Of a stretch of DNA of 64,000 nucleotides, positions 6,645 through 18,611 are shown piece after piece. Origin of the DNA: Rhodanobacter sp. C03 (lineage in GTDB: Bacteria; Pseudomonadota; Gammaproteobacteria; Xanthomonadales; Rhodanobacteraceae); assembly GCF_002001175.1 (NCBI RefSeq), contig NZ_MUNT01000010.1:1-64000 (forward strand), read 5' to 3'. The position numbers were made by a program, and so were the translations under genes. Below the pieces are notes generated by a model that saw only the letters and a list, made by a program, of their open reading frames with translations, searched no databases and was not told the DNA's origin. Each line of letters opens with the position of its first letter. Position 1 is the first letter of the stretch.

Positions 6645-9347
6645 ATGCGCCGTCTCGTTCGCCCACTTCTGCTTACCGCACTGGCCGCCTGCTGCGGCGC
6701 GGCGTTTGCCGCCACCGCCGATCAGGCGCCACAGGGCCGCCTGCCGCGCTGGGCCGTGCCGCAGTCGTACCAGCTGTCGTTCAAGGTCGACCCGGCGGAA
6801 GAGGATTTTTCCGGCACAACCACGATCAAGGTCAAGCTGACCCAGGCATCGGATCACTTGTGGCTGGACGGCAACGAGCTGAAGGTATCGAAGGTGGAAA
6901 TCACCGATGCTGCCGGCAAGGTGCACGTCGGCAAATACGTTGAAGCAGATCCGAAGGCCGGCGTGGTGCGGGTCGATTTCGGCAGCACGCTCAAGCCGCA
7001 GGAACTGACCCTGAGTTTCGACTACACGGCGCCGCTCAACGCGCAGTTGCAGGGCCTGTACAAAGTCAGCGCGAAAGGCCAGCCGTATGCGATGACGCAG
7101 ATGGAGCCGATCAGCGCGCGCTTCGCATTTCCGAGTTTCGACGAGCCGGGCTTCAAGACGCCGTTCGATATCAGCCTGACGATACCCAATGCCGACACCG
7201 CGGTGGCGAATACCCAGCAGGTGAAGGAAGTGCCAGCTGGCGACGGCTGGAAGACGCTGACGTTTGCACAGACGCTGCCGCTGCCGACCTATCTGGTGGC
7301 GTTTGGCGTGGGTCCGTGGGACATCGCCAAGGGCCCGGACATTTCGCCCGATGCGTATCGATCCACGCCGCTGCCGTTGCGCGGCATCGCCTCCGCCGGC
7401 GAGGCGCATCGCATGTCGCATGTGCTCAGTGAAACACCAAGCATCATCCATGCGCTGGAGAACTATTACGGCTTCGGCTATCCGTGGGACAAGCTCGACG
7501 TGCTCGCCGCGCCGGACTTCGCCGCCGGTGCGATGGAGAACGCCGGCCTGGTCACTTTCCGCGACTGGCTGCTGCTGCTCGACAAGGATTCGCCGGCGCG
7601 CAACGTGCAGGGCTCGTTCGACGTTACCGCGCATGAGCTGGCGCACCAGTGGACCGGCGACACGGTGACGCTGGAATGGTGGAACGACATCTGGCTCAAC
7701 GAGGCATTCGCCACCTGGATGCAGCAGAAGGTGACGATGCAGGTGCATCCGGAATACCGCGCCGACCTCGACCGCGTGCGCGGTGCGCAGGGCGCGATGA
7801 GCAGCGACAGCCTGGTCAGCGCGCGCCGGATTCGCCAGCCGATCACCGGCAATGGCGACATCGAGACCGCATTCGACGGCATCACCTACCAGAAGGGTGC
7901 CGGCGTGATCGCCATGTTCGAGAACTACGTGGGCGAAAAGACTTTCCAGAAGGGCATGCAGGCGTATATCCAGCAGCACAAGTTCGGCAATGCGGTAGCT
8001 GCTGATCTGGTTGGCGCGATCGCCACCGCTGCGGGCAAGGGCGACGCGTTCAAGCACGCGTTCAACAGCTTCCTCGACCAGTCCGGCGTGCCGTACGTGC
8101 AGACGCAGCTGGAACAGAAGGACGGCAAGACCGTGCTGCATCTGAGCCAGAGTCGTTATCTGCCGATCGGCAGCACCGGCGATACGAAGCGCATCTGGGG
8201 CGTGCCGGTGTGCGTGCGCTACGGCACCGCCGCCAACGGCAAAGATAAAGCACAGTCCAGCAAGGTCAGCTGCGACATGCTCGACAAGGCGACTGGTTCG
8301 ATGGTGCTGGCCGGCGCCAGCCAGCCGACCTGGGTGATGCCGAACGCGAATGCCGGTGGCTACTACCGCTTCAGTCTTGGCAAGCATGAACTGGCCGAGT
8401 TGACCGCGCACGTGGACAAGCTCAGCGACACCGAGCAGCTGGCTTATGCCGACGCGATCAACGCCAGCTTCCGTCACGGTGACCTGGATGCTGGTGATGT
8501 ACTGGCCGCGTTGAAACCGCTGACCAGCTCGAAGATCCGCGAGGTCGCCACCGCGCCGCTGGGTCAGCTCGGCTGGATCTACCAGTACGAAGCGATCACC
8601 GATGCCCAGCGCGGCCGTCTCGCTACGTGGGCGAAGGACGCCTATCTGCCGCGTCTCGAACAGCTGGGCTACCAGCGCAAGTCCGGCGAATCCGAAGGCG
8701 ACTCGTTGCTGCGCAGCTCGCTGGCCAGCAGCCTGGCGTTCGACTTCAAGCTGCCCGAAGTGCGTGCAGCCCTGCTCAAACAGGGTGAAGCAGCACTCAA
8801 ACCGAAAGCAGATGGCCGTCTGAATCTGGCCGCGGCGGATCCCGACCTGCTCGGTGACGCGCTCGGCGTGGCGGTGCAAGAGCAGGGCAAGCCTGCCGTC
8901 GATGCCTTGATCGCCGAATTGCCGAAAACCAGCGACGCGGCACTGCGCAACGGCATCCTCGGCGGCCTCGCCAGCGTGGAAGATCCGGCCCTGACCGAGC
9001 AGGTGCGCAACTTCGCGCTGGACAAGCACGTCAAGGTCGGCGAGATGGCCATGCTGCTGCGCGCCGCCCGCGACACCGAGGCCCAGCGTGATGCGATGTG
9101 GCAATGGTTCACCGGCCACTACACGCAGGTGCTGGCACGCACCGGCAGCTTCGCCGGTGGTGCGTTGCCACGGCTCTCGGCGGGTGGTGGTTGTTCGTCC
9201 GCGGAGGCCGACCGCCTGCAGGCGTTCTTCAAGCCGCGACTGAACGATGCGGCCGGCGTCGATCGCGGCCTGGCGCAGACCGGCGAATCGATCCAGCTGT
9301 GCAGTGCACTGAAGGCGAAGCAGGATCCGGCAGCGATTTTGCGCTGA
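6645..9347 (+). CDS. Secreted M1-family zinc aminopeptidase
   Basis: This 900-residue M1 metallopeptidase removes N-terminal residues from peptides. It opens with a signal peptide (basic start, hydrophobic core, cleavage near AFA-ATA around residue 23), so it should be periplasmic or exported. The substrate-recognition GAMEN motif is at residues 295-299. The zinc site HExxH-x18-E is at His330, His334 and Glu353. An ERAP1-like helical domain fills the C-terminal half. The ATG at 6645 was chosen over an upstream frame extension because it begins the signal peptide. It appears to be a single-gene unit. Confidence 0.93.
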   Translation: MRRLVRPLLLTALAACCGAAFAATADQAPQGRLPRWAVPQSYQLSFKVDPAEEDFSGTTTIKVKLTQASDHLWLDGNELKVSKVEITDAAGKVHVGKYVEADPKAGVVRVDFGSTLKPQELTLSFDYTAPLNAQLQGLYKVSAKGQPYAMTQMEPISARFAFPSFDEPGFKTPFDISLTIPNADTAVANTQQVKEVPAGDGWKTLTFAQTLPLPTYLVAFGVGPWDIAKGPDISPDAYRSTPLPLRGIASAGEAHRMSHVLSETPSIIHALENYYGFGYPWDKLDVLAAPDFAAGAMENAGLVTFRDWLLLLDKDSPARNVQGSFDVTAHELAHQWTGDTVTLEWWNDIWLNEAFATWMQQKVTMQVHPEYRADLDRVRGAQGAMSSDSLVSARRIRQPITGNGDIETAFDGITYQKGAGVIAMFENYVGEKTFQKGMQAYIQQHKFGNAVAADLVGAIATAAGKGDAFKHAFNSFLDQSGVPYVQTQLEQKDGKTVLHLSQSRYLPIGSTGDTKRIWGVPVCVRYGTAANGKDKAQSSKVSCDMLDKATGSMVLAGASQPTWVMPNANAGGYYRFSLGKHELAELTAHVDKLSDTEQLAYADAINASFRHGDLDAGDVLAALKPLTSSKIREVATAPLGQLGWIYQYEAITDAQRGRLATWAKDAYLPRLEQLGYQRKSGESEGDSLLRSSLASSLAFDFKLPEVRAALLKQGEAALKPKADGRLNLAAADPDLLGDALGVAVQEQGKPAVDALIAELPKTSDAALRNGILGGLASVEDPALTEQVRNFALDKHVKVGEMAMLLRAARDTEAQRDAMWQWFTGHYTQVLARTGSFAGGALPRLSAGGGCSSAEADRLQAFFKPRLNDAAGVDRGLAQTGESIQLCSALKAKQDPAAILR

Positions 9348-9368
9348 GGGCGGAGCAGGGCATGCATG

Positions 9369-9389
9369 CCGGCACATGGAACGTGCCGG
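9369..9389 (+). terminator. Possible hairpin after the M1 peptidase gene
   Basis: A 7-bp perfect stem CCGGCAC / GTGCCGG with a 7-nt loop lies 22 bp after the stop codon. There is no clear T tract, so it may be a weak terminator or a 3'-end stabiliser. Confidence 0.35.
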
Positions 9390-9432
9390 TTGCCCGACGG
9401 CCCAACAGAACGCACGCCTCGGCAACGCGCCG

Positions 9433-9915
9433 TCATGTCGCGGAGACGAATTCCGTCGGCACGTTGGTATCGATCCAGCGGGTGATGAACACTTCAAGCG
9501 CCACTCGCTGCGGCACCTCGACGGCAGCCTCTCGCACGAACGCAGCGGCAGCCTTGATGAACGATTGCTTCGACTGACTGGAAGCCTGCCGCGCGGCAGC
9601 CTGTTGCTGTCGCAGCTGGATGATATGGGGCGATGGCTGCCCCGGCCTGGCGAACTTCTGGTAACGCCGCAATTCATCGGCTACCACGTCGGTATCGAAT
9701 GACGCCTGCAGGACCGACTTGTAGGCCTTCAGCAGCTGGATCAGGTGAGCGATGGCTGGCGTCGGCTGGCCGGTTCCATCGGTTCCATCCGCGGCCAGAA
9801 GGATGCGCGCAAGTGCCGGCGGCATCGGCGTGGATGCGGTCAGGGGCGCGGATGCGCTGATGGACTCAAGCTGGCTCAGGAAGCCTGCTTGGGGGAAGGG
9901 CTTCGGCGTTGCCAT
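9433..9915 (-). CDS. Hypothetical protein, unrecognised
   Basis: A 160-residue frame with a low-complexity, Ala/Ser/Pro-rich N-terminus (about residues 10-50), a helical middle and a Gln/Ala-rich basic segment (RQQQAAARQASSQSKQS) near residues 103-120. It has no signal peptide, no membrane segment and no motif I recognise. It lies convergent to the M1 peptidase gene and downstream of the LysR gene. The coding assignment rests on an ATG start, its position in a gap and a plausible composition, so it could be a lineage-specific gene or a spurious frame. Confidence 0.5.
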   Translation of the reverse strand: MATPKPFPQAGFLSQLESISASAPLTASTPMPPALARILLAADGTDGTGQPTPAIAHLIQLLKAYKSVLQASFDTDVVADELRRYQKFARPGQPSPHIIQLRQQQAAARQASSQSKQSFIKAAAAFVREAAVEVPQRVALEVFITRWIDTNVPTEFVSAT

Positions 9916-10056
9916 GGGGAGCCTGATGTCGGGGAGCGATCACGATACGTCGTTCACTCCCGGGGCGCCATGCACGATATCGGGAATCTCCGCTTCGATT
10001 CCGACGGGCACTTCGTTCGATGTCTTGAGTGTTTGCAGAAGTGCAATGCCGCGGCC

Positions 10057-10947
10057 TCACGGATAGCGCAAGGCTTCCACCAGCAGCGAGAACGCCGGCG
10101 AGTGCTGGCGCCGGCTCGGGTAGTACAAGTGATAACCCGGAAACGGCGGACACCAGTCGCCCAGCAGGCGCTCCAGTTTGCCTGCCGCAATATCCGCCAG
10201 CACGATGTCTTCGGGCAGACAGGCCAGACCGAAACCGTCGAGGGCTGCCGTACGGATCTGCCGGCTGTTGTTGAAGGCCAGCCGACCCTCCACGCGGACG
10301 TTCAGGGCGTGACCGTCCTGCTCGAACTCCCACGCATAAAGGCCGCCGTGGGTAAGGAAGCGGATATTGATGCAGTCGTGTCCGGTGAGGTCGCGCGGGG
10401 TATGCACCGGCGGACGTGAGGCGAGGTAGTCGGGCGCACCGACGACGGCCATCCGCATCGGCGGCCCGATCGGCGTGGCGATCATGTCCTTGGCCACCTG
10501 CTCACCCAGCCGGATGCCGGCATCGAAACGTTCGGCGACAATGTCGGTCAAGCTGGAGTCGGTGATCACCTCGACGTGGATGTCCGGGTATTCCCGCAAC
10601 AGTTTCCGTAGCGCCGGCCACAGGATCGTGGTGGCGGCATGCTCGCCAGCGGTGATGCGCAGCGTGCCGCTGGGCTTGTCGCGCAGCTCGCTCAGGTTCG
10701 CCACCGCCGCATCGATGTCGCCGAAGTTGGGTGTCAGCTCCCGGAACAGCCGCTCGCCCGCCTCGGTCGGGGCGACATTGCGCGTGGTCCGCGTAAGCAG
10801 GCGCAGACCGAGCCGGGCTTCCAGTCCGCGGATGGTGTGGCTGAGCGCCGATTGGGACACGCCCAGCTGCGCGGCGGCGCGGGTGAAGCTGCGTTCGCGC
10901 GCCACCGTCAGAAAGGCCAGCAGGTCGTTGTAGTTCTCGCGGGGCAT
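10057..10947 (-). CDS. LysR-family transcriptional regulator
   Basis: This 296-residue LysR protein has an N-terminal winged helix-turn-helix (RSFTRAAAQLGVSQSALSHTIRGLEARLG, about residues 19-47) and a periplasmic-binding-like effector domain. It is transcribed divergently from the aldo/keto reductase gene across a gap of about 120 bp, the classic layout in which a LysR regulator controls the neighbouring operon. The likely target is the five-gene oxidoreductase run that follows. The effector cannot be read from the sequence; aldehydes or quinones would suit the enzymes present. Confidence 0.92.
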   Translation of the reverse strand: MPRENYNDLLAFLTVARERSFTRAAAQLGVSQSALSHTIRGLEARLGLRLLTRTTRNVAPTEAGERLFRELTPNFGDIDAAVANLSELRDKPSGTLRITAGEHAATTILWPALRKLLREYPDIHVEVITDSSLTDIVAERFDAGIRLGEQVAKDMIATPIGPPMRMAVVGAPDYLASRPPVHTPRDLTGHDCINIRFLTHGGLYAWEFEQDGHALNVRVEGRLAFNNSRQIRTAALDGFGLACLPEDIVLADIAAGKLERLLGDWCPPFPGYHLYYPSRRQHSPAFSLLVEALRYP

Positions 10948-10970
10948 GGGCGGACCCGGCTGATTGATGA

Positions 10971-13071
<2,101 letters not shown>

Positions 13072-13097
13072 ACGAACAGGATCCATGAGGCAGCACG

Positions 13098-13850
13098 ATG
13101 GCAATCACTGAAGCAGCGCAGAGCAATCACGATCAATTGTTCCCCGGCCACATCTCGACGCTGAAGGTCAGCGATCCGGAGCTGATCGAGATTTTCGACA
13201 ACTGGGCGTTCGACGAGATCATCAAGGCCAGCGACATGGATATCCGCCTGCGCCTGATGGTGCAACTGGCAGCGCTGATCGCCTGCCATGCGGTTGGGGA
13301 GTACCGCGCCATGCTGGACGGCGCGTTGAACGTCGGCGTGACGCCGGTGGAGGTGAAGGAGATCATCTATCAGGCCGTGCCCTATGCCGGCATGGGTAGG
13401 GTGTTCGATTTCATCCACGCCACCAATGAAGTCTTCCGCAACCGTGGCATCAACCTGCCGCTGGAAGGACAGTCGACCACGACGGCACAGACACGGCATG
13501 CCGAGGGGCTTGCGATACAGAAGCGCTTCTTCGGCGAACGCATCGACGCAATGGTTGCGCAATCGCCGAAGGATCAGCTGCACATCCAGCACTTCCTGTC
13601 CGCCAACTGCTTCGGCGACTACTACACCCGAAAAGGCCTGGACCTGAAAACCCGCGAGTTGCTGACCTTCGCAATGCTGGCGGCGCTGGGCGGCTGCGAA
13701 CCGCAACTGGCCGGTCACGTCGCCGGCAACCTGGCCGTCGATAACGACCGCCAGGTGCTCATCGACACGCTGACTCAACTGCTGCCGTTCATCGGCTATC
13801 CGCGCACGCTCAACGCCTTGCGGGTGGTCGACGAAGGCACGTCGGCGTAA
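13098..13850 (+). CDS. Carboxymuconolactone decarboxylase family protein, two CMD domains
   Basis: This 250-residue protein carries two CMD modules. The first (about residues 40-110) has LIACHAVGEYRAML, and the second (about 165-240) has FAMLAALGGCEPQLAGHV. Neither shows the CxxC pair of AhpD, so peroxidase activity like that of the ahpD-like gene in this window is not expected. Such double-domain proteins are often encoded beside cupins and oxidoreductases. The substrate is unknown. It follows the second aldo/keto reductase by 26 bp and precedes the cupin gene. Confidence 0.88.
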   Translation: MAITEAAQSNHDQLFPGHISTLKVSDPELIEIFDNWAFDEIIKASDMDIRLRLMVQLAALIACHAVGEYRAMLDGALNVGVTPVEVKEIIYQAVPYAGMGRVFDFIHATNEVFRNRGINLPLEGQSTTTAQTRHAEGLAIQKRFFGERIDAMVAQSPKDQLHIQHFLSANCFGDYYTRKGLDLKTRELLTFAMLAALGGCEPQLAGHVAGNLAVDNDRQVLIDTLTQLLPFIGYPRTLNALRVVDEGTSA

Positions 13851-13906
13851 GCGAACAGGTTTGTCACGTCCGGCCCCATACACTCATCTATCCGCAGGAC
13901 GTCCAC

Positions 13907-14314
13907 ATGGAAATCATCCGCAACGGCTCGCAGCCCTCCGTCACCGGGCCGGCCGAGTACTTCACCGGCAAGGTGCGCATCGATTCGCCGTTCAAGGGCA
14001 TCGGTGGCGCGAACGTGTCCGGCGGCATCGTCACCTTCGAACCCGGCGCGCGCAGTTCCTGGCATACCCATCCGCTGGGGCAGGTGCTGATCGTCACCGC
14101 CGGCAAGGGCTGGACCCAGTGCGAAGGCGGTCCGATCGTGGAGATCAACGCCGGCGACATCATCTGCTGCCCGTCGAACCACCGGCACTGGCACGGTGCC
14201 ACACCGACCACCGCGATGACCCACATCGCCGTCCAGGAAGCGAAGGACGGCAAGGTGGTCGAGTGGATGGAGAAGGTGACCGACGAGGAATATCTTGTGG
14301 GCCCGACCGCCTGA
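13907..14314 (+). CDS. Single-domain cupin protein
   Basis: This 135-residue small cupin has the first metal-binding motif in SSWHTHPLGQVLIVTAGKG (two His and a Gln in place of the usual Glu) and the second in GDIICCPSNHRHWHGATP. The fold and length match the cupins often encoded beside CMD proteins; some relatives act as manganese-dependent lyases such as hydroxynitrile lyases. The actual substrate is unknown. It lies in the oxidoreductase operon, 35 bp before the alcohol dehydrogenase gene. Confidence 0.88.
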   Translation: MEIIRNGSQPSVTGPAEYFTGKVRIDSPFKGIGGANVSGGIVTFEPGARSSWHTHPLGQVLIVTAGKGWTQCEGGPIVEINAGDIICCPSNHRHWHGATPTTAMTHIAVQEAKDGKVVEWMEKVTDEEYLVGPTA

Positions 14315-14349
14315 CCCCATTACTTTCAGTCCCCAGCAAGGAAAACCCC

Positions 14350-15402
14350 ATGACCACCAAAGCCTACGGCGCACACGCCGCCGACAAGCCGCTGCAATCC
14401 ATCGACATCGCGCGCCGCGCGCCCGGCCCGCAGGATGTGCAGATCGACATCGCCTATTGCGGCGTCTGCCATTCCGACCTGCATACCGTGCGCTCCGAGT
14501 GGGGCGGCACGCTTTATCCGTGTGTGCCGGGCCACGAGATCGTCGGCCACGTCAGCGCCGTGGGCAGCGCTGTGACCGGCTTCAAGGTCGGCGACACGGT
14601 GGGCGTGGGCTGCCTGGTCGGCAGCTGCCAGCATTGCGCCGCCTGCGACGAGGGGCTGGAGCAGTACTGCGAGAACGGTTTCGTCGGCACCTATAACGGC
14701 CCGACCGCGGACGCACCCGGGCACACGCTGGGCGGCTATTCGCAGCGCATCGTGGTGGATCGGAAATTCGTGCTGAAGATCCGTCACCCCGAAGCGCAGC
14801 TCGCCGCGGTCGCGCCACTGCTGTGCGCCGGCATCACCACCTACTCGCCGCTACGGCACTGGAAGGTCGGTCCCGGCAGCAAGGTCGGCGTCGTCGGCAT
14901 CGGCGGGCTGGGCCATATGGGCGTGAAGCTCGCGCACGCGATGGGCGCGCATGTGGTGGCGTTCACCACGTCGGACAACAAGCGCCAGGCGGCGCTGGAC
15001 CTCGGCGCAGACGAGGTGGTGGTTTCGCGCAACGCCGACGAGATGAAGGCGCACGCCAACAGTTTCGACTTCATCCTCAATACCGTGGCCGCGAGCCATT
15101 CGCTGGATGCCTTCACGAGCTTGCTCAAGCGCGACGGCACCATGGTGCTGGTCGGTGTGCCGGAGCACCCGCATCCGTCGCCGAACATCACCAACCTGAT
15201 CTTCAAGCGCCGCGCGATCGCCGGCTCGCTGATCGGCGGCATCGCCGAAACCCAGGAGATGCTGGATTTCTGCGCCGAGAAGGGCATCGTCTCCGACATC
15301 GAGATGATTCCCGTGCAGAAGATCGACGAGGCCTATGACCGCATGGTGAAGGGTGACGTGAAGTACCGCTTCGTCATCGACAATGCGACGCTGGCCAGAT
15401 GA
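14350..15402 (+). CDS. Zinc-dependent NAD(P) alcohol dehydrogenase (YahK-like)
   Basis: This 350-residue medium-chain dehydrogenase binds catalytic zinc through Cys and His in YCGVCHSDLH and GHE, and structural zinc through the cysteines of GSCQHCAACDEGLEQYC. The Rossmann motif is GIGGLGHMGVK, around residues 182-192. The sequence resembles YahK/cinnamyl-type aldehyde reductases that prefer NADPH. The ATG at 14350 was chosen because the frame extends upstream through the cupin gene in another reading frame. It is the last gene of the LysR-linked run, which may detoxify aldehydes, but that role is inferred. Confidence 0.93.
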   Translation: MTTKAYGAHAADKPLQSIDIARRAPGPQDVQIDIAYCGVCHSDLHTVRSEWGGTLYPCVPGHEIVGHVSAVGSAVTGFKVGDTVGVGCLVGSCQHCAACDEGLEQYCENGFVGTYNGPTADAPGHTLGGYSQRIVVDRKFVLKIRHPEAQLAAVAPLLCAGITTYSPLRHWKVGPGSKVGVVGIGGLGHMGVKLAHAMGAHVVAFTTSDNKRQAALDLGADEVVVSRNADEMKAHANSFDFILNTVAASHSLDAFTSLLKRDGTMVLVGVPEHPHPSPNITNLIFKRRAIAGSLIGGIAETQEMLDFCAEKGIVSDIEMIPVQKIDEAYDRMVKGDVKYRFVIDNATLAR

Positions 15403-15474
15403 GGGATCTTTGGGCTTGCCCTGCGAGTCCGTGAGTCTCGGTCGGGTTTTTCGACAGGACTTCTATTCTGACGA

Positions 15475-15502
15475 GGGTGATTGGCATCCCTGCCAATCAC
15501 CC
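15475..15502. terminator. Perfect inverted repeat between convergent adh and valS
   Basis: GGGTGATTGGCA and TGCCAATCACCC pair perfectly over 12 bp around a TCCC loop. The pair lies in the 221-bp gap between two convergent genes. A bidirectional transcription end is the simplest reading, but neither side has a T tract, so a protein-binding site is also possible. Confidence 0.5.
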
Positions 15503-15623
15503 TGCAGGCCTGTCGCCCACCACTCACCGCCGCAAGGAGTTCCCGCTAGAGCGGCGCACATTCTGTGCGCACTATTCAGAAAAGCGGCAAGCAAGGGCCC
15601 GAGCGAAAAGCGCGGCTACCAGC

Positions 15624-18452
15624 TCACCCCAGCTTTTGCGCCTGCTCGCGCAGCGCGGTCAGCGTGGTGTTCCAGTCGGTGATGCGCTGGCGTTCCTGGG
15701 TGACCACTTCGGCGGGGGCATTGGCGACGAAGTTGGCGTTGCCCAGTTTGCCTTCGCACTTCTTGATCTCGACTTCGATGCGGTTGATTTCCTTGGCCAG
15801 ACGTGTCTTTTCGGCGCCGAGGTCGATCAGTCCGGCGAGCGGGATCATCACGCGCAGCGTGCCGACCACGGCAGCAGCGGCGGCCGGTTCGTCGGCGCCA
15901 CTTTCGATCCACTGCGGCGTTTCGGTGCGGCCAAGGAAGGCGATTTGCGCAGCGAATTTCGCCGCGCGGGCGCGATCACTGGCGTCGCCATCGGCGAGCA
16001 ACAGCGGGATCGCCTTTGCGGGTGAGATGTTCATTTCCGAGCGGATCCGGCGGATGCCGCTCAGCACGTTCTTGAACCATTCGATCTCGGCGGTGGCGGC
16101 ATCATCCGCAACGATCTCATCGGCGCGTGGCCATGGCCGCTGCATCAGGCTGTTTTCGGTGAGGGCGAGTTTCGGCGCGACCGACTGCCAGATTTCCTCG
16201 GTGATGAACGGGATGATCGGGTGCAGCGCGCCCAGCACACTTTCCAGCACCACCAGCAGGGTGTGGCGAGTCGATGCGGCAGCTACTGCGTCATCGCCAT
16301 TCAATGCCGGCTTGGAAAGCTCGAGGAACCAGTCGCACAACTCGTTCCAGGTGAACTCGTAGAGCGCCTGTGCGAGGTGATCGAAGCGGTAGCTGATGAA
16401 ATGCTGTTCGACTTCGCCGAGAGTCTGCTTCAAGCGTGTGAGAATCCAGCGCTCCGCTTCGGTCACTGGCGCGCCGGCTGGTGCCGCGATCTCGCCTTCG
16501 GGCAGATTCATCAACACAAACCGCGCCGCATTCCACAACTTGTTGCAGAACGCCTTGTAGCCTTCGGCGCGCTTGATGTCGAAGTTGATCGTGCGGCTGT
16601 AGCTGGCCAGCGCGGCGAAGGTGAAGCGCAGCGCGTCGGTGCCGATTGCCGGGATGCCGTCGGGGTAATCCTTGCGGACACGCTTCTCGACCTTCTCGCG
16701 TACCTGCGGTATCAGCAATGACTTGGTGGACTTCGCCACCAGCGGCTCCAGCTCGATGCCGTCGATCAGGTCCAGCGGGTCCAGCGTGTTGCCCTTGGAC
16801 TTGGACATCTTCTGGCCTTCCGCATCGCGCACGATCGCGTTGATGTAGACCTCGCGGAATGGCACTTGGCCGGTGAAGTACTTGGTCGCCATCACCATGC
16901 GCGCGACCCAGAAGAAGATGATGTCGAAGCCGGTGACCAGTACGGCGCTGGGCAGGAAGATCTTGTCCTGCTCCCAGTTCGCGACGATCTCGCCGCGCTC
17001 GTTCTTCACCGGCCCGTTCGCCGGCCAGCCCATTGTGGAGAACGGCCACAGTGCCGAGCTGAACCAGGTGTCGAGCACGTCGTCGTCCTGGCGCAGCGTG
17101 CCGACTGGCGCCGTGGTGGCAGACTTGCGTGCGTCCGCCTCGTCCTCGCCCACGAAGATGTTGCCGGCTTCGTCGTACCACGCCGGGATGCGATGTCCCC
17201 ACCACAGCTGGCGGCTGATACACCAGTCCTGGATGTTGTCCAGCCACTGCGTGTACGTGGTCGCCCAGTTCTCCGGCACGAACTTGATCTCGCCCGAACG
17301 CACGGCATCCAGCGCCGGCTGGGTGATCGCCTTGCGGCCGCCCGGACGTCCATCGGCGAGCGTGTCGGAGGTGAGATCGACGAACCACTGGTCGGTCAGC
17401 ATCGGCTCGATCACGGCGTCCGAGCGATCGCTCACCGGCACCTGCAGCTTGTGTGGCTTGGTCTCGACCAGCAGGCCGGTGTTTTCGAGATCGGCCAGTA
17501 CGCGCTTGCGCGCGTCGTAGCGGTCGAGGCCACGATATTTTTCCGGCGCGTTCTCGTTGACCTTGGCGGCCAGCGTGAAGATGGTGATCGGCGCCAGCTT
17601 ATGGCGCTGGCCGATCGCGTAGTCGTTGAAGTCATGCGCCGGAGTGATCTTCACGCAACCGGTGCCGAAGTCCTTGTCGACATAGTCGTCCGCAATCACC
17701 GGAATCTCGCGATCGGTCAGTGGCAGCTTCAGTGTCTTGCCGACCAGATGGGCATAGCGCTCGTCTTCCGGATGCACGGCCACGGCGACGTCGCCCAGCA
17801 TGGTCTCCGGCCGAGTGGTGGCCACGACCACGCTCTCGTTGCTGTCCACGACCGGGTAGCGGATCGACCACATGTGGCCGTCGCGCTCGACATTGTTCAC
17901 TTCGAGATCGGACACCGCCGTGCCCAGCACCGGGTCCCAGTTCACCAGCCGGTTGCCGCGGTAGATCAGCCCAGCGCGATACCAGTCGATGAACACCTTG
18001 CGCACCGCGGCCGACAGCCCCTCGTCCATGGTGAAACGCTCGCGCGACCAGTCCGCGGCGGCGCCGATGCGGCGCATCTGGTTGGTGATGGTGGAGCCGG
18101 ACTCCTCCTTCCACTTCCACACGCGCTCGACGAAGGCGTCGCGACCCAGGTCATGCCGTGTCTTGTCTTCGACCGCCAGCTGGTTCTCCACGATCTTCTG
18201 GGTGGCGATCCCCGCATGGTCGGTGCCCACCTGCCACAGCGTGTTCATGCCGCGCATGCGCTGGTAGCGCACCAGCATGTCCATCACCGTCTGCTGGAAC
18301 GCATGCCCCATATGCAGCGTGCCGGTGACATTCGGCGGCGGCAGCAGGATGCAATACGGATCGCCCTTGCCCGACGGCTGGAACGCGCCGCTGGTTTCCC
18401 AGCGCTCGTACCACTTCGACTCGATCTGGGCGGGTTCGAAACTCTTTTCCAT
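15624..18452 (-). CDS. valS: Valyl-tRNA synthetase
   Basis: This 942-residue class I synthetase charges tRNA-Val. The HIGH-type motif is in [15 protein letters not shown] near residue 40, and the KMSKS motif is [18 protein letters not shown]. The large inserted editing domain lies between them. The C-terminal 65 residues form the tRNA-binding coiled coil ([20 protein letters not shown]). The start at [18 protein letters not shown] is the family start; nine extra in-frame residues upstream were rejected. It converges on the alcohol dehydrogenase gene. Confidence 0.98.
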   Translation of the reverse strand: MEKSFEPAQIESKWYERWETSGAFQPSGKGDPYCILLPPPNVTGTLHMGHAFQQTVMDMLVRYQRMRGMNTLWQVGTDHAGIATQKIVENQLAVEDKTRHDLGRDAFVERVWKWKEESGSTITNQMRRIGAAADWSRERFTMDEGLSAAVRKVFIDWYRAGLIYRGNRLVNWDPVLGTAVSDLEVNNVERDGHMWSIRYPVVDSNESVVVATTRPETMLGDVAVAVHPEDERYAHLVGKTLKLPLTDREIPVIADDYVDKDFGTGCVKITPAHDFNDYAIGQRHKLAPITIFTLAAKVNENAPEKYRGLDRYDARKRVLADLENTGLLVETKPHKLQVPVSDRSDAVIEPMLTDQWFVDLTSDTLADGRPGGRKAITQPALDAVRSGEIKFVPENWATTYTQWLDNIQDWCISRQLWWGHRIPAWYDEAGNIFVGEDEADARKSATTAPVGTLRQDDDVLDTWFSSALWPFSTMGWPANGPVKNERGEIVANWEQDKIFLPSAVLVTGFDIIFFWVARMVMATKYFTGQVPFREVYINAIVRDAEGQKMSKSKGNTLDPLDLIDGIELEPLVAKSTKSLLIPQVREKVEKRVRKDYPDGIPAIGTDALRFTFAALASYSRTINFDIKRAEGYKAFCNKLWNAARFVLMNLPEGEIAAPAGAPVTEAERWILTRLKQTLGEVEQHFISYRFDHLAQALYEFTWNELCDWFLELSKPALNGDDAVAAASTRHTLLVVLESVLGALHPIIPFITEEIWQSVAPKLALTENSLMQRPWPRADEIVADDAATAEIEWFKNVLSGIRRIRSEMNISPAKAIPLLLADGDASDRARAAKFAAQIAFLGRTETPQWIESGADEPAAAAAVVGTLRVMIPLAGLIDLGAEKTRLAKEINRIEVEIKKCEGKLGNANFVANAPAEVVTQERQRITDWNTTLTALREQAQKLG

Positions 18453-18544
18453 CGGGATTGGGCTCGGTGGCGCGCGCAAGGCGCGCGCTTTGTCATGGGG
18501 ATAAGCAAGCCATTGTACGGGGAGGTGGCTGTGCTGCCAAAAAT

Positions 18545-18605
18545 GGGCGATGGCAGCCTAGGCCAGTTTTGTCCCTATCCCTTTGGGAAAGGGTCGGGGT
18601 GGGGG
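18545..18605. repeat. Possible degenerate intergenic palindrome
   Basis: The gap between DUF3147 and valS contains CCCTTTGGGAAAGGG within CCCTATCC...GGGTCGGGGTGGGGG, resembling the CCCTCTCCC/GGGAGAGGG intergenic repeats common in Lysobacterales. Only one degenerate copy is visible, so the assignment is tentative. Confidence 0.3.
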
Positions 18606-18611
18606 AGCGGG

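Noticed and set aside
6606-9677. A 1023-codon open frame on the minus strand opposite the M1 aminopeptidase gene
   Set aside because: It is antisense to a clear M1 peptidase with complete motifs. Long open antisense frames are expected at this GC content, and the translation shows no domain.
13861-14349. A fused cupin-dehydrogenase protein of 513 codons
   Set aside because: The upstream part is out of frame with the real cupin gene. The dehydrogenase starts at its own ATG at 14350.
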